DNA of 64,000 nt from NCBI RefSeq assembly GCF_023277745.1, contig NZ_CP086322.1, positions 7,502,001 through 7,566,000 on the forward strand, in the 5' to 3' direction. Below, piece by piece: positions 55,046 through 64,000 of this stretch; the stretch's first letter is position 1, and each line of letters starts with the position of its first letter. This DNA is from Streptomyces halobius. GTDB lineage: Bacteria > Actinomycetota > Actinomycetes > Streptomycetales > Streptomycetaceae. The position numbers were made by a program, and so were the translations under genes. The notes below the pieces were generated by a model. It saw only the letters and a program-made list of their open reading frames with translations. It ran no database searches and was not told where the DNA came from.

Positions 55046-55552
55046 GTGCCGCAGTCCAGTCCGCGAGGAACGTACTTGCAGATCTCGGAGTCTCTCCGTC
55101 AGAAGATCGAGAAAGGCAAGATCAGTGAGGCGCTGCCCTCTGAGGCGGAGCTGATGCGCACCTACGGTGTGGGGCGAAGCACGGTCGGTCGGGCGCTGAA
55201 AGTGCTGAAGGCCGACGGTGTCATTGAGTCGGTACAGGGCGCCGGGTGGTACGTGGCCGGCACGGGTGACCGTCGCCCGCTCGTCGAGAAGGTGCTCGAC
55301 CTCCTGCGGGCCGAGGGAGCAAAGGTCGGCGACACCTTCCCCTCCGAGAGCCAGCTGTGTGACACGTTCGAAGTCTCCCGCACGGCCGTCCGGGCCGACA
55401 CGACAGGCATCCCGGCGAGCGAACTTGCCTCCCTCACCGCGCCGTTGGCGAAGCGTACGTGTCTGGAGCGGCTGTCCCATGACGCCGCCCTCTGGGGGAG
55501 GGAGGTCAATGACGAGCGATACGCCATGGTCGTGCAGGGCGTTGCCTCATGA
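55046..55552 (+). CDS. GntR-type regulator with two winged-helix domains, the second truncated
   Basis: 168 residues from GTG 55046 (AAGGGGAG about 6 bases upstream). Residues 10-72 form a complete GntR winged helix (YLQISESLRQKIEKGKISEA ... STVGRALKVLKADGVIESV). A second one begins at about residue 78 (LVEKVLDLLRAEGAKVGDTF, SESQLCDTFEVSRTAVR) but breaks off after the recognition helix, where relatives continue with a wing; the remaining 50 residues (CLERLSHDAALWGREVNDER) are unrelated and unrecognised. Probably a deletion fusion, perhaps still DNA-binding. Confidence 0.65.
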   Translation: MPQSSPRGTYLQISESLRQKIEKGKISEALPSEAELMRTYGVGRSTVGRALKVLKADGVIESVQGAGWYVAGTGDRRPLVEKVLDLLRAEGAKVGDTFPSESQLCDTFEVSRTAVRADTTGIPASELASLTAPLAKRTCLERLSHDAALWGREVNDERYAMVVQGVAS

Positions 55553-55638
55553 ACCTCCGTGTGGGGTAAGCCTCGTGATGGTGCACGGTGTGCTGCGCCG
55601 AGATCGTCGCGCCCCACCACGCGCCGCTCGCCCCATGC

Positions 55639-55715
55639 TGTGTGTGCACTGTGATCGCTGTGGTGTGCGTGCACCGTGACCATCCGTGATGTGCGTGCAC
55701 CGTGATCGTCCACGG
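55639..55715. repeat. 26-base tandem repeat
   Basis: TGTGTGTGCACTGTGATCG, TGTGCGTGCACCGTGACC and TGTGCGTGCACCGTGATCG begin at 55639, 55664 and 55690. An inverted GGTGCACGGTGTGC copy lies near 55581. The stretch lies between two convergent genes and is otherwise empty. Confidence 0.7.
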
Positions 55716-55769
55716 CGAGTTCGCGCGGAGCCCCGCCCGTCGAGGTCGGCGAACGGTTCGCCACACGCC

Positions 55770-56699
55770 TCACTCTTGCCCGAGCTCGCGTACGCACCGC
55801 CATTCGCCGGCGGACGGCCGGTAGCCGAGGGCGAGGTTGATCGCGAGCATCGGGGCGTTGGCGGCGTCGTTTCCGGTGAAGGCTTCGGTGCAGCCGGCGT
55901 CCCGGGCGCGGTGGAGGGAGTCCGTCTTGGCGAGGCGGGCCAGCCCTTTGCCCCGATAGGCGCGGCGGGTGCCGGTCATGGCCGAGTAGTAGCGGCCGAG
56001 GCCGTCGGTCGCGGCCAGGGTGTAGGCCGCGAGCTCGCCGTCGACGGTCACCACCGAGGTGAGGCCCAGATCGGTATCGGGATGTTCCCAGGTGTGCAGC
56101 AGCCAGTCCTCGTAGGTCATCGCGTCGCTCGCCACATCACCCGGCTCGTCCGCGGTGGCCTCGGCGTCGGCCAGGAACAGCGGATGGGGGTCGGCGCCGA
56201 AGTCCGCGCCGGTGCACAGCCGGACGCCGGGCGGGAGGGCGGAGGGGAGCGGCCGCGGACCGGCGGCCGTGAGGTCGAGCCGCAGAATGCGCCCCGGGCG
56301 GGTACGTCGGTAGCCGCGGTGCTCCGCGAAGGAGAGTGCACCGGGCTCGTCGGCCACCCAGGCGAAGAGATGGGTGGCGCCGACCGCGTACAGATGTTCC
56401 TCGGCCGCCGTCAGCAGCGCGCCGCCGAAGCCCCGGCCCCGGTGGTCCGGGTGCACCTGAGGCGTGGCCGCGGCCTGGCCCGGGACGGTGCTGTCGTGCA
56501 GCATATGACTGTGCGCCGCGCCGACGACCCAGCCGTCTAGCTCGGCGACGAACAGCCGGTGGCGTTGCGCCGCCGGGGCGGTCCTGACCCGCCAGGCCAC
56601 GCCCCGCGGAGTGGAGATCAGCCACGGCACCGCGGCGCGCCGCAGGTCGGCGACGGCCTTGGCGTCGGCGGGCCGGAAGTCGCGCACAGTGATCGTCAT
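55770..56699 (-). CDS. Tandem-domain GNAT acetyltransferase
   Basis: 309 residues from ATG 56699 (a GTG at 56705 is the alternative). The first GNAT domain has QVHPDHRGRGFGGALLTAAE (acetyl-CoA-binding Q/R-x-x-G-x-G/A) near residue 83. The second has GTRRAYRGKGLARLAKTDSL near residue 240 and ends in NAPMLAINLALGYRPS. Such double-GNAT proteins acetylate small amines or antibiotics in some species; no substrate is suggested here. Divergent from asnB. Confidence 0.87.
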   Translation of the reverse strand: MTITVRDFRPADAKAVADLRRAAVPWLISTPRGVAWRVRTAPAAQRHRLFVAELDGWVVGAAHSHMLHDSTVPGQAAATPQVHPDHRGRGFGGALLTAAEEHLYAVGATHLFAWVADEPGALSFAEHRGYRRTRPGRILRLDLTAAGPRPLPSALPPGVRLCTGADFGADPHPLFLADAEATADEPGDVASDAMTYEDWLLHTWEHPDTDLGLTSVVTVDGELAAYTLAATDGLGRYYSAMTGTRRAYRGKGLARLAKTDSLHRARDAGCTEAFTGNDAANAPMLAINLALGYRPSAGEWRCVRELGQE

Positions 56700-56899
56700 G
56701 GTCACGGACGGTACGCCGCCGGCTGCCTCGCCGCCTGCCCATTTCCGCTCCCCGTTTCCGCGGAGCGGTGTCCCGGTGACTCATTCCGGACGGCCCGCCA
56801 CCAGCATACGTGGCATCTGCATCTATTTAGGCGTACGGTGATCCCCGCAGGCCACCGCCGCAGCGGCGGCCCGCCGTACAAGAAGGAGGAGCCGCCAGC

Positions 56900-58750
56900 A
56901 TGTGCGGAATCACCGGATGGATCGCCTACGACAACGACCTCACCACACAGCGCCACACGCTTGACGCGATGACCGGCACGATGGCCTGCCGAGGCCCGGA
57001 CGCCGCGGGCATATGGCTCGGCGCCCACGCCGCGTTCGGCCACCGCCGCCTCGCCGTCATCGACATCGACGGCGGCAAACAGCCCATGAGCGTCGAACAC
57101 GACGGCCGCACCCTGGTCGTCACCACCTACAGCGGCGAGGTCTACAACTACCGCGAACTGCGGGCCGAGTTGGAGAAGCTGGGCCACGTGTTCCGTACGC
57201 AGAGCGACACCGAAGTCGTGCTGCACGCCTACCTGGAATGGGGCGAAGCGCTCGCCGAGCGCCTCAACGGCATGTACGCCTTCGCGCTCTGGGACCCGCG
57301 GACCGAAGAACTTTTGCTGGTCCGCGACCGGATGGGCATCAAGCCGCTCTACTACTACCCCACCCCCGACGGCGTGCTCTTCGGCTCCGAGCCGAAGGCG
57401 ATCCTCGCCCACCCGGCGGTGCGGCCCGTCGTCGACGCCGAGGGCCTCGCCGAGCTGATCACCTTCACCAAGACCCCCGGCCACGCCGTCTACAAGGGCA
57501 TGCACGAGGTGCGTCCGGGCCACCTCATCCGGGTCAGCCGCGGCGGCCTGACCGCCAAGCGCTACTGGGCGCTTGAGGCCCGCGAGCACACCGACGACCT
57601 CGACACCACCGTCGCGCACATCCGTGAGCTGCTGGACGACATCGTCGCCCGTCAGCTGATCGCCGACGTACCGCTGTGCACCCTGCTCTCCGGCGGCCTG
57701 GACTCGTCCGCCATCACCGCGCTCTCCGCCCGCGCGCTCACCGCAGCGGGCGCCGGCCCGGTGCGCTCCTTCGCCGTCGACTTCACCGGCTATACCGAGA
57801 ACTTCAAGGCCGACGACCTGCGCGGCACCCCCGACGGCCCGTACGCCCACGCACTCGCCGAGCACGTACGCTCCGACCACCACGACATCGTGCTGGACAC
57901 CGCCGCGCTGATGGACCCGGGCCACCGCGCCGCCGTCCTGGCCGCCCGCGATCTGCCCAACGGCTTCGGTGACGGTGACACCTCCCTCTATCTCCTCTTC
58001 AAGGCGATCCGCGAACAGTCGACGGTCGCCCTGTCCGGGGAGTCCGCCGACGAGGTCTTCGGCGGCTACAGCTGGTTCCACAACCCCGAAGCCGTGCACG
58101 CGGATACGTTCCCCTGGGCCGCGGCGGGCATCGCCGGCCGGTTCGCCGGCGGCGAGGCCACCCGCGAGGCGCTGCTGGACCCCGGGCTGCTCGGCAAGCT
58201 CGATCTGTCCGGCTACGAGGACGACCGCTACCGCGAGGCGCTCACCGAAGTCCCGTACCTGGACAGCGACGCCGGACTCCAGCGCCGGATGCGCGAGATC
58301 AGCTATCTCCACCTCACCCGATTCGTGCAGATCCTGCTGGACCGCAAGGACCGGGCCAGCATGGCCGTCGGCCTGGAGGTCCGCGTTCCGTTCTGCGACC
58401 ACCGCCTGGTCGAGTATGTCTTCAACACCCCCTGGTCGATGAAGACCTTCGACGGCCGGGAGAAGTCGCTGCTGCGTGCCGCCACCCGCGACGTACTGCC
58501 CGATCTGGTCGCCGACCGGGTCAAGAGCCCCTACCCCAGCACCCAGGACCCGCGTTATGCCGAGGCGCTGCGCGCGGAGCTCAAGGAGCTGGTCGCGGAC
58601 CGTGACGCCCCCGTGCGACCGCTGCTGGACGTCGGCGCCGCCACCGAAGCCACCAGCGACGGCGCGACGTCCGACATCCGACCCGGTGCCGAGCTCGTCC
58701 TCGGGATGGACGCCTGGCTGCGGACGACGGGGACGACGCTGGAGCTGTGA
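56900..58750 (+). CDS. asnB: Asparagine synthase (glutamine-hydrolysing)
   Basis: 616 residues from ATG 56900 (GGAGGAG upstream). Class II amidotransferase: Cys2 of MCGITGWIAYDNDL is the nucleophile, followed by MACRGPDAAGIW and GHRRLAVIDIDGGKQPM. The synthetase domain has the pyrophosphate loop LLSGGLDSSAI near residue 261 and SGESADEVFGGY. It makes asparagine from aspartate, ATP and glutamine. All catalytic motifs intact. Four TGACCACA-like repeats follow, beginning at its stop codon. Confidence 0.96.
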   Translation: MCGITGWIAYDNDLTTQRHTLDAMTGTMACRGPDAAGIWLGAHAAFGHRRLAVIDIDGGKQPMSVEHDGRTLVVTTYSGEVYNYRELRAELEKLGHVFRTQSDTEVVLHAYLEWGEALAERLNGMYAFALWDPRTEELLLVRDRMGIKPLYYYPTPDGVLFGSEPKAILAHPAVRPVVDAEGLAELITFTKTPGHAVYKGMHEVRPGHLIRVSRGGLTAKRYWALEAREHTDDLDTTVAHIRELLDDIVARQLIADVPLCTLLSGGLDSSAITALSARALTAAGAGPVRSFAVDFTGYTENFKADDLRGTPDGPYAHALAEHVRSDHHDIVLDTAALMDPGHRAAVLAARDLPNGFGDGDTSLYLLFKAIREQSTVALSGESADEVFGGYSWFHNPEAVHADTFPWAAAGIAGRFAGGEATREALLDPGLLGKLDLSGYEDDRYREALTEVPYLDSDAGLQRRMREISYLHLTRFVQILLDRKDRASMAVGLEVRVPFCDHRLVEYVFNTPWSMKTFDGREKSLLRAATRDVLPDLVADRVKSPYPSTQDPRYAEALRAELKELVADRDAPVRPLLDVGAATEATSDGATSDIRPGAELVLGMDAWLRTTGTTLEL

Positions 58751-58806
58751 CCACAAGGAACTGACCACAGCAATCTGACCCCAGCGGTCCGAGAGGTCTG
58801 ACCACA
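58748..58806. repeat. Phased TGACCACA direct repeats upstream of a GntR gene
   Basis: TGACCACA at 58748, 58762 and 58799 and TGACCCCA at 58776, spaced 14, 14 and 23 bases, between asnB and the GntR gene. The first includes the asnB stop codon. Confidence 0.55.
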
Positions 58807-58961
58807 GAGTTCTGTCGGCAAAGCCGCACGGCAGAGCTTGTGGCCCGGCTTCCGGCACGGTGGGCGCTCCTGGCGCACAATGGGTGCGACAAACCGCGCG
58901 CCGACGGGTGCGTGCATCTCGCGCACCCGCCCGCCCCACCACCAGCACCAGGAGCACCACC

Positions 58962-59351
58962 GTGTCCCCGCAGACCCTCACGATCAGTATCGACCCGGAT
59001 GCGGCCGACGCGCCGTTCGAGCAGGTACGCACCCAGATCGCCGACCAGGCCCGGGACGGCGGGCTGCCGGTCGGCTACAAACTGCCCACCGTTCGCGGCC
59101 TCGCCGAAGAACTCGGCCTCGCCGCCAACACCGTCGCCAAGGCCTACCGCGCTCTGGAGACCGACGGTGTGATCGAGACCCGGGGCCGTCACGGCAGCTT
59201 TATCGCGGCGGCGGGCGACGCCGCGGCCAAGGAGGCCGCCGCAGCAGCCGAGAGCTACGCGCGCCGTGCCCACCGCCTCGGCCTGGACCGGCGCGCCGCC
59301 CTCGCCGCCGTCGAGGATGCGCTGCGCGCGACGTACGGAGCGGACGACTGA
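58962..59351 (+). CDS. Short GntR-family regulator (YtrA type)
   Basis: 129 residues from GTG 58962 (AGGAG 7 bases upstream). A winged helix of about 70 residues (PFEQVRTQIADQARDGGLPV, LPTVRGLAEELGLAANTVAK, YRALETDGVIETRGRHGSFI) is followed by a short helical dimerisation tail (SYARRAHRLGLDRRAALAAV) and no effector domain, as in the YtrA subfamily. YtrA members usually control ABC transporters in their own operon; here the next gene is dimethylargininase. Confidence 0.9.
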   Translation: MSPQTLTISIDPDAADAPFEQVRTQIADQARDGGLPVGYKLPTVRGLAEELGLAANTVAKAYRALETDGVIETRGRHGSFIAAAGDAAAKEAAAAAESYARRAHRLGLDRRAALAAVEDALRATYGADD

Positions 59352-59408
59352 ACCCTGACCCCCCGACCCCGGCCTCTGAGCCCACCCTCCCGCACTCCGA
59401 AAAGGCAC

Positions 59409-60185
59409 ATGCCCAGCCAGTACGCCCTCGTCCGCCGCCCCAGCCCCCGCCTCGCCGAGGGACTGGTCAGCCATATCGACCGGCAGCCGGTGGACCCCGG
59501 GCGTGCGTTGCGGCAGTGGGAGACCTACGTCCAGGTGCTGTGCGACCACGGCTGGCGGACCACCGAGGTGGCCCCCGCCGACGACTGCCCGGACGCGGCC
59601 TTCGTCGAGGACACCATGGTCGTCTTCCGCAATGTCGCGCTGATCGCCCGCCCCGGCGCCGCGCCGCGCAGGCCGGAGACCAGCGGCGCTCGCGCGGCGG
59701 CGGAGGCGCTCGGCTGCTCCGTCAACGAGGTCCGGGCGCCCGGGACGCTCGACGGCGGCGACGTCCTGAAGGTCGGGGACACCGTCTACGTCGGGCGCGG
59801 CGGCCGTACCAACGCGGACGGGGTACGCCAACTCCGCGCCGCCTTCGAACCGTTGGGTGCCCGCGTCATCGCCGTACCGGTGAGCCGGGTGCTGCACCTG
59901 AAGTCCGCGGTCACCGCCCTTCCGGACGGCACCGTCATCGGCTACCCACCGGTCGTCGACGACCCCGCCGTGTTCCCGCGCTTCCTGGCCGTCCCGGAGG
60001 AGGCCGGCGCGCATGTCCTGCTGCTCGGTGGCGGCAGACTGCTGATGTCCACCAGCGCGCCCAAGAGTGCGGAACTCATCGCCGACCTGGGGTATCAGCC
60101 GGTGCCGGTGGACATCGGGGAGTTCGAGAAGCTGGAGGGCTGTGTGACCTGCCTGTCCGTACGCCTGCGCGAGCTGTACGCCTGA
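59409..60185 (+). CDS. Dimethylarginine dimethylaminohydrolase (DDAH)
   Basis: 258 residues from ATG 59409. Hydrolyses N-omega-methylated arginines to citrulline and methylamines. The pentein-fold motifs are AAFVEDTMVVF, the GTLDGGDVLKVG loop, catalytic His163 (VLHLKSAV) and Cys248 (EGCVTCLS). Residue spacing agrees with characterised bacterial DDAH. A GntR gene lies 57 bases upstream and may be cotranscribed. Confidence 0.93.
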   Translation: MPSQYALVRRPSPRLAEGLVSHIDRQPVDPGRALRQWETYVQVLCDHGWRTTEVAPADDCPDAAFVEDTMVVFRNVALIARPGAAPRRPETSGARAAAEALGCSVNEVRAPGTLDGGDVLKVGDTVYVGRGGRTNADGVRQLRAAFEPLGARVIAVPVSRVLHLKSAVTALPDGTVIGYPPVVDDPAVFPRFLAVPEEAGAHVLLLGGGRLLMSTSAPKSAELIADLGYQPVPVDIGEFEKLEGCVTCLSVRLRELYA

Positions 60186-60299
60186 CCGGGCGGCCCCGGC
60201 CGTTCCGTGGCCCTGGCGTAGGGGCCATCGGCATGTTGTTTCGTGGGACGGGCGAGCCGGACACCCGTGGCCCGGGGCGGGGCGGAGTACAAAGTCCGG

Positions 60300-60773
60300 A
60301 TGTACGACAGCGACGAATCAGGCGCCGCAGAGTTCGATTCCGGTTTCTGTGACCTGTGCGGCGCGCCCCTCTCTCCCACCTCGCAGATGTTCAGCCTCGT
60401 CCCGGACTCCTCCGTCATCCATCCGGACGATCCGGACCAGGACGGCCAACGACTCCTGGCCGCCTGCACCCCCGAGCACCTCGGTGAGCTCAGGGAGCGG
60501 CATCGGCAGCGGCCCTACGTCAAGGAAGAGCTCTGGGCCGGCAAGATCGACCGTGCCCTGCGCGCGCATCCCGAAGGACTCGACGAAGAACAGCTCGCCG
60601 AAGCCACCGGCCTGAACTTCATCCAGATCGAACACACCCTGTCCTGGGAGAGCGAACGCTTCCTCCGCCGCCAGGCATCGCTGGGTGACGTCGATACACC
60701 ACTCGGCGACCTCGAAGGCCCGGAAGGCGACGCCGGTGCCGACGGTGACGACAGCCCAGGTGACAGCGATTAG
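60300..60773 (+). CDS. Conserved hypothetical protein with N-terminal CxxC
   Basis: 157 residues from ATG 60300. FCDLCGAPLSP near residue 17 looks like half of a zinc ribbon; a further Cys is in LLAACTPEHLGEL. The central part (YVKEELWAGKIDRALRAHPE, LDEEQLAEATGLNFIQIEHT) has a helix-turn-helix appearance. The C-terminus is acidic and disordered. No recognised family; conserved in Streptomyces to my recollection. Confidence 0.65.
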   Translation: MYDSDESGAAEFDSGFCDLCGAPLSPTSQMFSLVPDSSVIHPDDPDQDGQRLLAACTPEHLGELRERHRQRPYVKEELWAGKIDRALRAHPEGLDEEQLAEATGLNFIQIEHTLSWESERFLRRQASLGDVDTPLGDLEGPEGDAGADGDDSPGDSD

Positions 60774-60898
60774 CCGAGGCCGGGCCGTCAGCGCTGCCTG
60801 AGCCGATGTGCCAGCGGTTGCCCGCCCCGTGGCCGAGGATCACAGTGAGAAAGGGAAAGCCTCGCGGTGAGCGTCGATGACCGCCCCAGGGAGTGGCA

Positions 60899-62023
60899 AT
60901 GCGACTTTCCTTCCTCGAACCCGTCTACAAAGAACCCGGCCCGTTCGCCTCGGTATATCTGGATACCTCGCGCGACGCCGCCATCGAGGATCCCGACGCC
61001 GCGATCGCGCTGCGCTGGCGGCGTCTGCGGGATGCTCTGGAATCCGAAGGCGCGGACGCGGACTCCGTGGCCGCCGTGGCGGGCACCGTGGGTGACGACG
61101 CGGATGTACCCGGTACGCACGGCCAGGCCCTGTTCACCGCGCACGGAAAGCTGGCCCTGCAGGACGAATTGCCCGCCCCGCCGGCACATGACACCGCCCA
61201 CTACGGGACGCTGCCCGACACCATGCCGCTCGTCGTCCAGCATGCGCCCGAGATCCCCTACCTGGCCGTACGCGTCCGCTACACGGGCCGTCACACCACC
61301 GACGCGCCCGGCACCGTGCGTATCGACGCGGAGGCCGGGACATGGCCGCTGACCAAGGTCACGCCCGGCGAACGCCTCCAGAACGAGGTCCCGGTGGCCG
61401 AGTGGCCGCAGGCCGCCGAGCGCTTGGGACGGCAGCTGGAGGCGGTGGCGCGGCGTCTCGGTACCGAAATGCTGGTGCTCGCCGGGGACGTCTGGGCGCG
61501 GGGCATCCTGGCCCGTCGGCTCCCCAAGTACCTGCGCGGCCAGATCACCACCGTCGGGGGAAGCACCGCCCCACAACCGGGGCGCGCCCTCATGGAGCAG
61601 CAGCTCGACGATCTCTTCCGCGGACGCATGGCCGCACACGACCGCGAGCTCCTGGGGTCCTTCCTCGCCCAGCGGGCGCACGACGGTGCGTCCGCGGAAG
61701 GGCTGGCGGCGACCGTGTCGGCCCTGCAGCGCGGCCAGGTCAGAGCGCTCTTCCTCAACAACCACCCGGAGTCGGCGCTCCGCCTGTGGGTCGGTCCCGA
61801 ACCCGGCCGGCTCGCACTCACGGAGGACGAGCTGCGCTCCTACGGCGTGCGCACCGTCCGCGAGGAACGGGCCGACGCGGCCCTGGTCCGTGCCCTGGTG
61901 GGGACGGGAGCGGAACTCGTCCTCGTGCCGGCGCGGCAAGTGCGGCTGCTCGAAGGGGTGGGGGTGCTGCTGCGCTACGCCGATCCTTCCGGCCTTTCCG
62001 CTCCTTCCGCGCAGTCGACCTGA
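60899..62023 (+). CDS. Vms1/eRF1-like (Rv2629-type) protein
   Basis: 374 residues from ATG 60899 (AGGGAG 5 bases upstream). LSFLEPVYKEPGPFASVYLD opens the bacterial eRF1-like family; GTEMLVLAGDVWARGILARR is the eRF1 domain-2 fold and SAEGLAATVSALQRGQVRAL the domain-3 (Pelota/L7Ae-like) helix and strand. The family includes Rv2629 and is named for peptidyl-tRNA hydrolase Vms1. I see no GGQ tripeptide; a single RGQ occurs late, in domain 3. Role may be ribosome rescue or hibernation. Convergent with the AAA ATPase. Confidence 0.8.
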   Translation: MRLSFLEPVYKEPGPFASVYLDTSRDAAIEDPDAAIALRWRRLRDALESEGADADSVAAVAGTVGDDADVPGTHGQALFTAHGKLALQDELPAPPAHDTAHYGTLPDTMPLVVQHAPEIPYLAVRVRYTGRHTTDAPGTVRIDAEAGTWPLTKVTPGERLQNEVPVAEWPQAAERLGRQLEAVARRLGTEMLVLAGDVWARGILARRLPKYLRGQITTVGGSTAPQPGRALMEQQLDDLFRGRMAAHDRELLGSFLAQRAHDGASAEGLAATVSALQRGQVRALFLNNHPESALRLWVGPEPGRLALTEDELRSYGVRTVREERADAALVRALVGTGAELVLVPARQVRLLEGVGVLLRYADPSGLSAPSAQST

Positions 62024-62033
62024 CCCGCGTCCT

Positions 62034-63146
<1,113 letters not shown>

Positions 63147-63531
63147 GCGACCATGATCCGTCACACCGGCCCACCGCGTACACGGATTATCCCGGCTAAT
63201 CTTGTCCGCTGTGCGACGTCCGGGTGGGGAACGTCTGCGTGAGTGGGTCGGGGAACGGGCGCGTCGGCGTGGGGCCGTGGCGGTCGCGGTCCGGGGCGGG
63301 GGCATCGTCGGGGTGGGGTCCTGGCGATGGTGCTGGTGTGCCGATTTCTTGTTGACTCGGGGACACCGCATAGGGGTGGCCATGCCGCGCCGGACGGTAT
63401 CGGCTGGGGTTTCACACACCCAATTCAGCACGGACCGTGGTACGGACCGTGCCGTCAAAAGGGCCGAACTACCGTTGTCCGCCCGTCCGATGCCGCGGAA
63501 TCAGCACATCATGGGGGTGGGGGCACGTAAT
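63147..63531. other. Intergenic region, 385 bases
   Basis: No supported gene. At about 63434-63455 ACGGACCGTG occurs twice in direct order two bases apart, each half itself partly palindromic. The base composition is ordinary. Confidence 0.3.
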
Positions 63532-63776
63532 CCCGAACCGAGCGCTGGGACCACGAGGGATATACCCGCCACGATGTGGGGCGCTGGATCCGCCGGGAGA
63601 CCGGGCTGCCGTTGTGGTGGGCCGAGTGGTACGTCGAGGTCGCGAACGAGAACGACAGGCGCGACGGGTGGAGCGAGCGGAAACGGATCGCCGCGCAGGC
63701 CACCGCGCTCATCGAGATGACGGCGGGCGGCGCCACCACCAGGTCGTCAACACCGGGAGCGGGCGGAGCTCGGTGA
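63532..63776 (+). pseudogene. Glycoside hydrolase fragment (GH39-like C-terminal part)
   Basis: Between stop codons the frame reads ERWDHEGYTRHDVGRWIRRE, then TGLPLWWAEWYVEVANENDR and AAQATALIEMTAGGATT. The WWxEWYVE segment and the following helix resemble the catalytic-Glu region of clan A glycoside hydrolases of the GH39 type. There is no start codon in a sensible position and the N-terminal barrel is absent, so this is a remnant. The family call is by eye and tentative. Confidence 0.45.
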
Positions 63777-63848
63777 CCGTCGACGGGCGGGTGTGGTGCG
63801 TGATCGCTATGAGGTGCGGTGGCTCACGCGGGGCTGATTCCTCCGCAT

Positions 63849-63915
63849 GCCCGAATACCGTCGCTCCTGACTCCTCCACACGCCCGAATCCACTCGCTCC
63901 TGATTCACCCTCGCT
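63849..63915. repeat. 33-base repeat near the right edge
   Basis: GCCCGAATACCGTCGCTCCT at 63849 recurs as GCCCGAATCCACTCGCTCCT at 63882. No gene covers it convincingly. Confidence 0.5.
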
Positions 63916-63987
63916 TCCGACTCCTGCTCGTTCTCGACTGCTCCTCACGACATCGTCATGAATCGATGCATCAGGGAGAAGAGCAAT

Positions 63988-64000
63988 GTGAGGAGCAGCG
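63988..64000 (+). CDS. Possible start of a gene running off the right edge
   Basis: GTG at 63988 follows AGGGAG by about 9 bases. Only four codons are in the window, so nothing can be said of the product. Confidence 0.25.

Noticed and set aside
63709..63948. Leftward 79-residue ORF near the right edge
   Set aside because: It is made of the complement of the 33-base repeat and shows no domain; not supported as a gene.

Overview
The window is high-GC actinobacterial chromosome. Codon use, gene content and gene order (pyrG, NUDIX, TPR-ATPase, ald, parA, scpAB, rluB, aroH, tyrA, cmk, plsC-like, der) match the conserved core arm of a Streptomyces genome. This rests on protein families and synteny recalled from Streptomyces; no search was run. 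No rRNA, tRNA or CRISPR array was found.

Region by region. 1-7.3 kb: a truncated GH15 gene, CTP synthase, an ADP-ribose pyrophosphatase, a large NTPase-TPR protein and alanine dehydrogenase, closed by a near-perfect terminator. 7.6-12.7 kb: a tightly packed chromosome-segregation operon, parA, a small ribbon-helix-helix-like partner, scpA, scpB and a pseudouridine synthase. 12.7-14.0 kb: an eroded ADP-ribosylglycohydrolase next to a nucleotidyltransferase. 14.2-18.7 kb: aroH-tyrA and cmk-plsC-der, coupled by start/stop overlaps within each group. 18.7-24 kb: short conserved hypotheticals, a GT4 glycosyltransferase coupled to a two-domain protein of unknown role, and a WYL regulator. 24-32.8 kb: a stand-alone cytochrome oxidase subunit I, an I78 inhibitor, a PAP2 phosphatase, a GT-C mannosyltransferase, a DHA2 exporter, an acyl-CoA dehydrogenase and a SepF-like protein.

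33.5-37.9 kb is a secreted-protease locus: two streptogrisin-type proteases around a slipin gene, followed convergently by a Streptomyces subtilisin inhibitor whose reactive site is Lys. 38.3-44.7 kb holds a membrane protein and a DnaE2 plus ImuB-like translesion pair behind a LexA-type box. 44.8-51.7 kb holds a PPOX flavoprotein, a secreted lipase, a TetR/SRPBCC pair with a large palindromic operator, an amino-acid permease/Lrp pair and a sortase-anchored AA10 LPMO. 52.1-55.7 kb is an accessory patch: an NfeD-SPFH operon between two decayed IS630-type remnants with recognisable ends, then a truncated double-HTH GntR gene and short tandem repeats. 55.7-64 kb returns to conserved genes (tandem GNAT, AsnB, GntR, DDAH, Vms1/eRF1-like protein, DUF5925-type AAA ATPase) and ends in a glycoside hydrolase fragment.

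The points most worth a second look are the ParA/RHH/ScpAB unit, the catalytically degenerate ImuB-like protein with DnaE2, the IS630-flanked NfeD-SPFH pair whose nfeD lacks a canonical start codon, a family of GGGGGCACCTCCC-type repeats inserted in protein linkers, and several compact regulatory palindromes and direct repeats.
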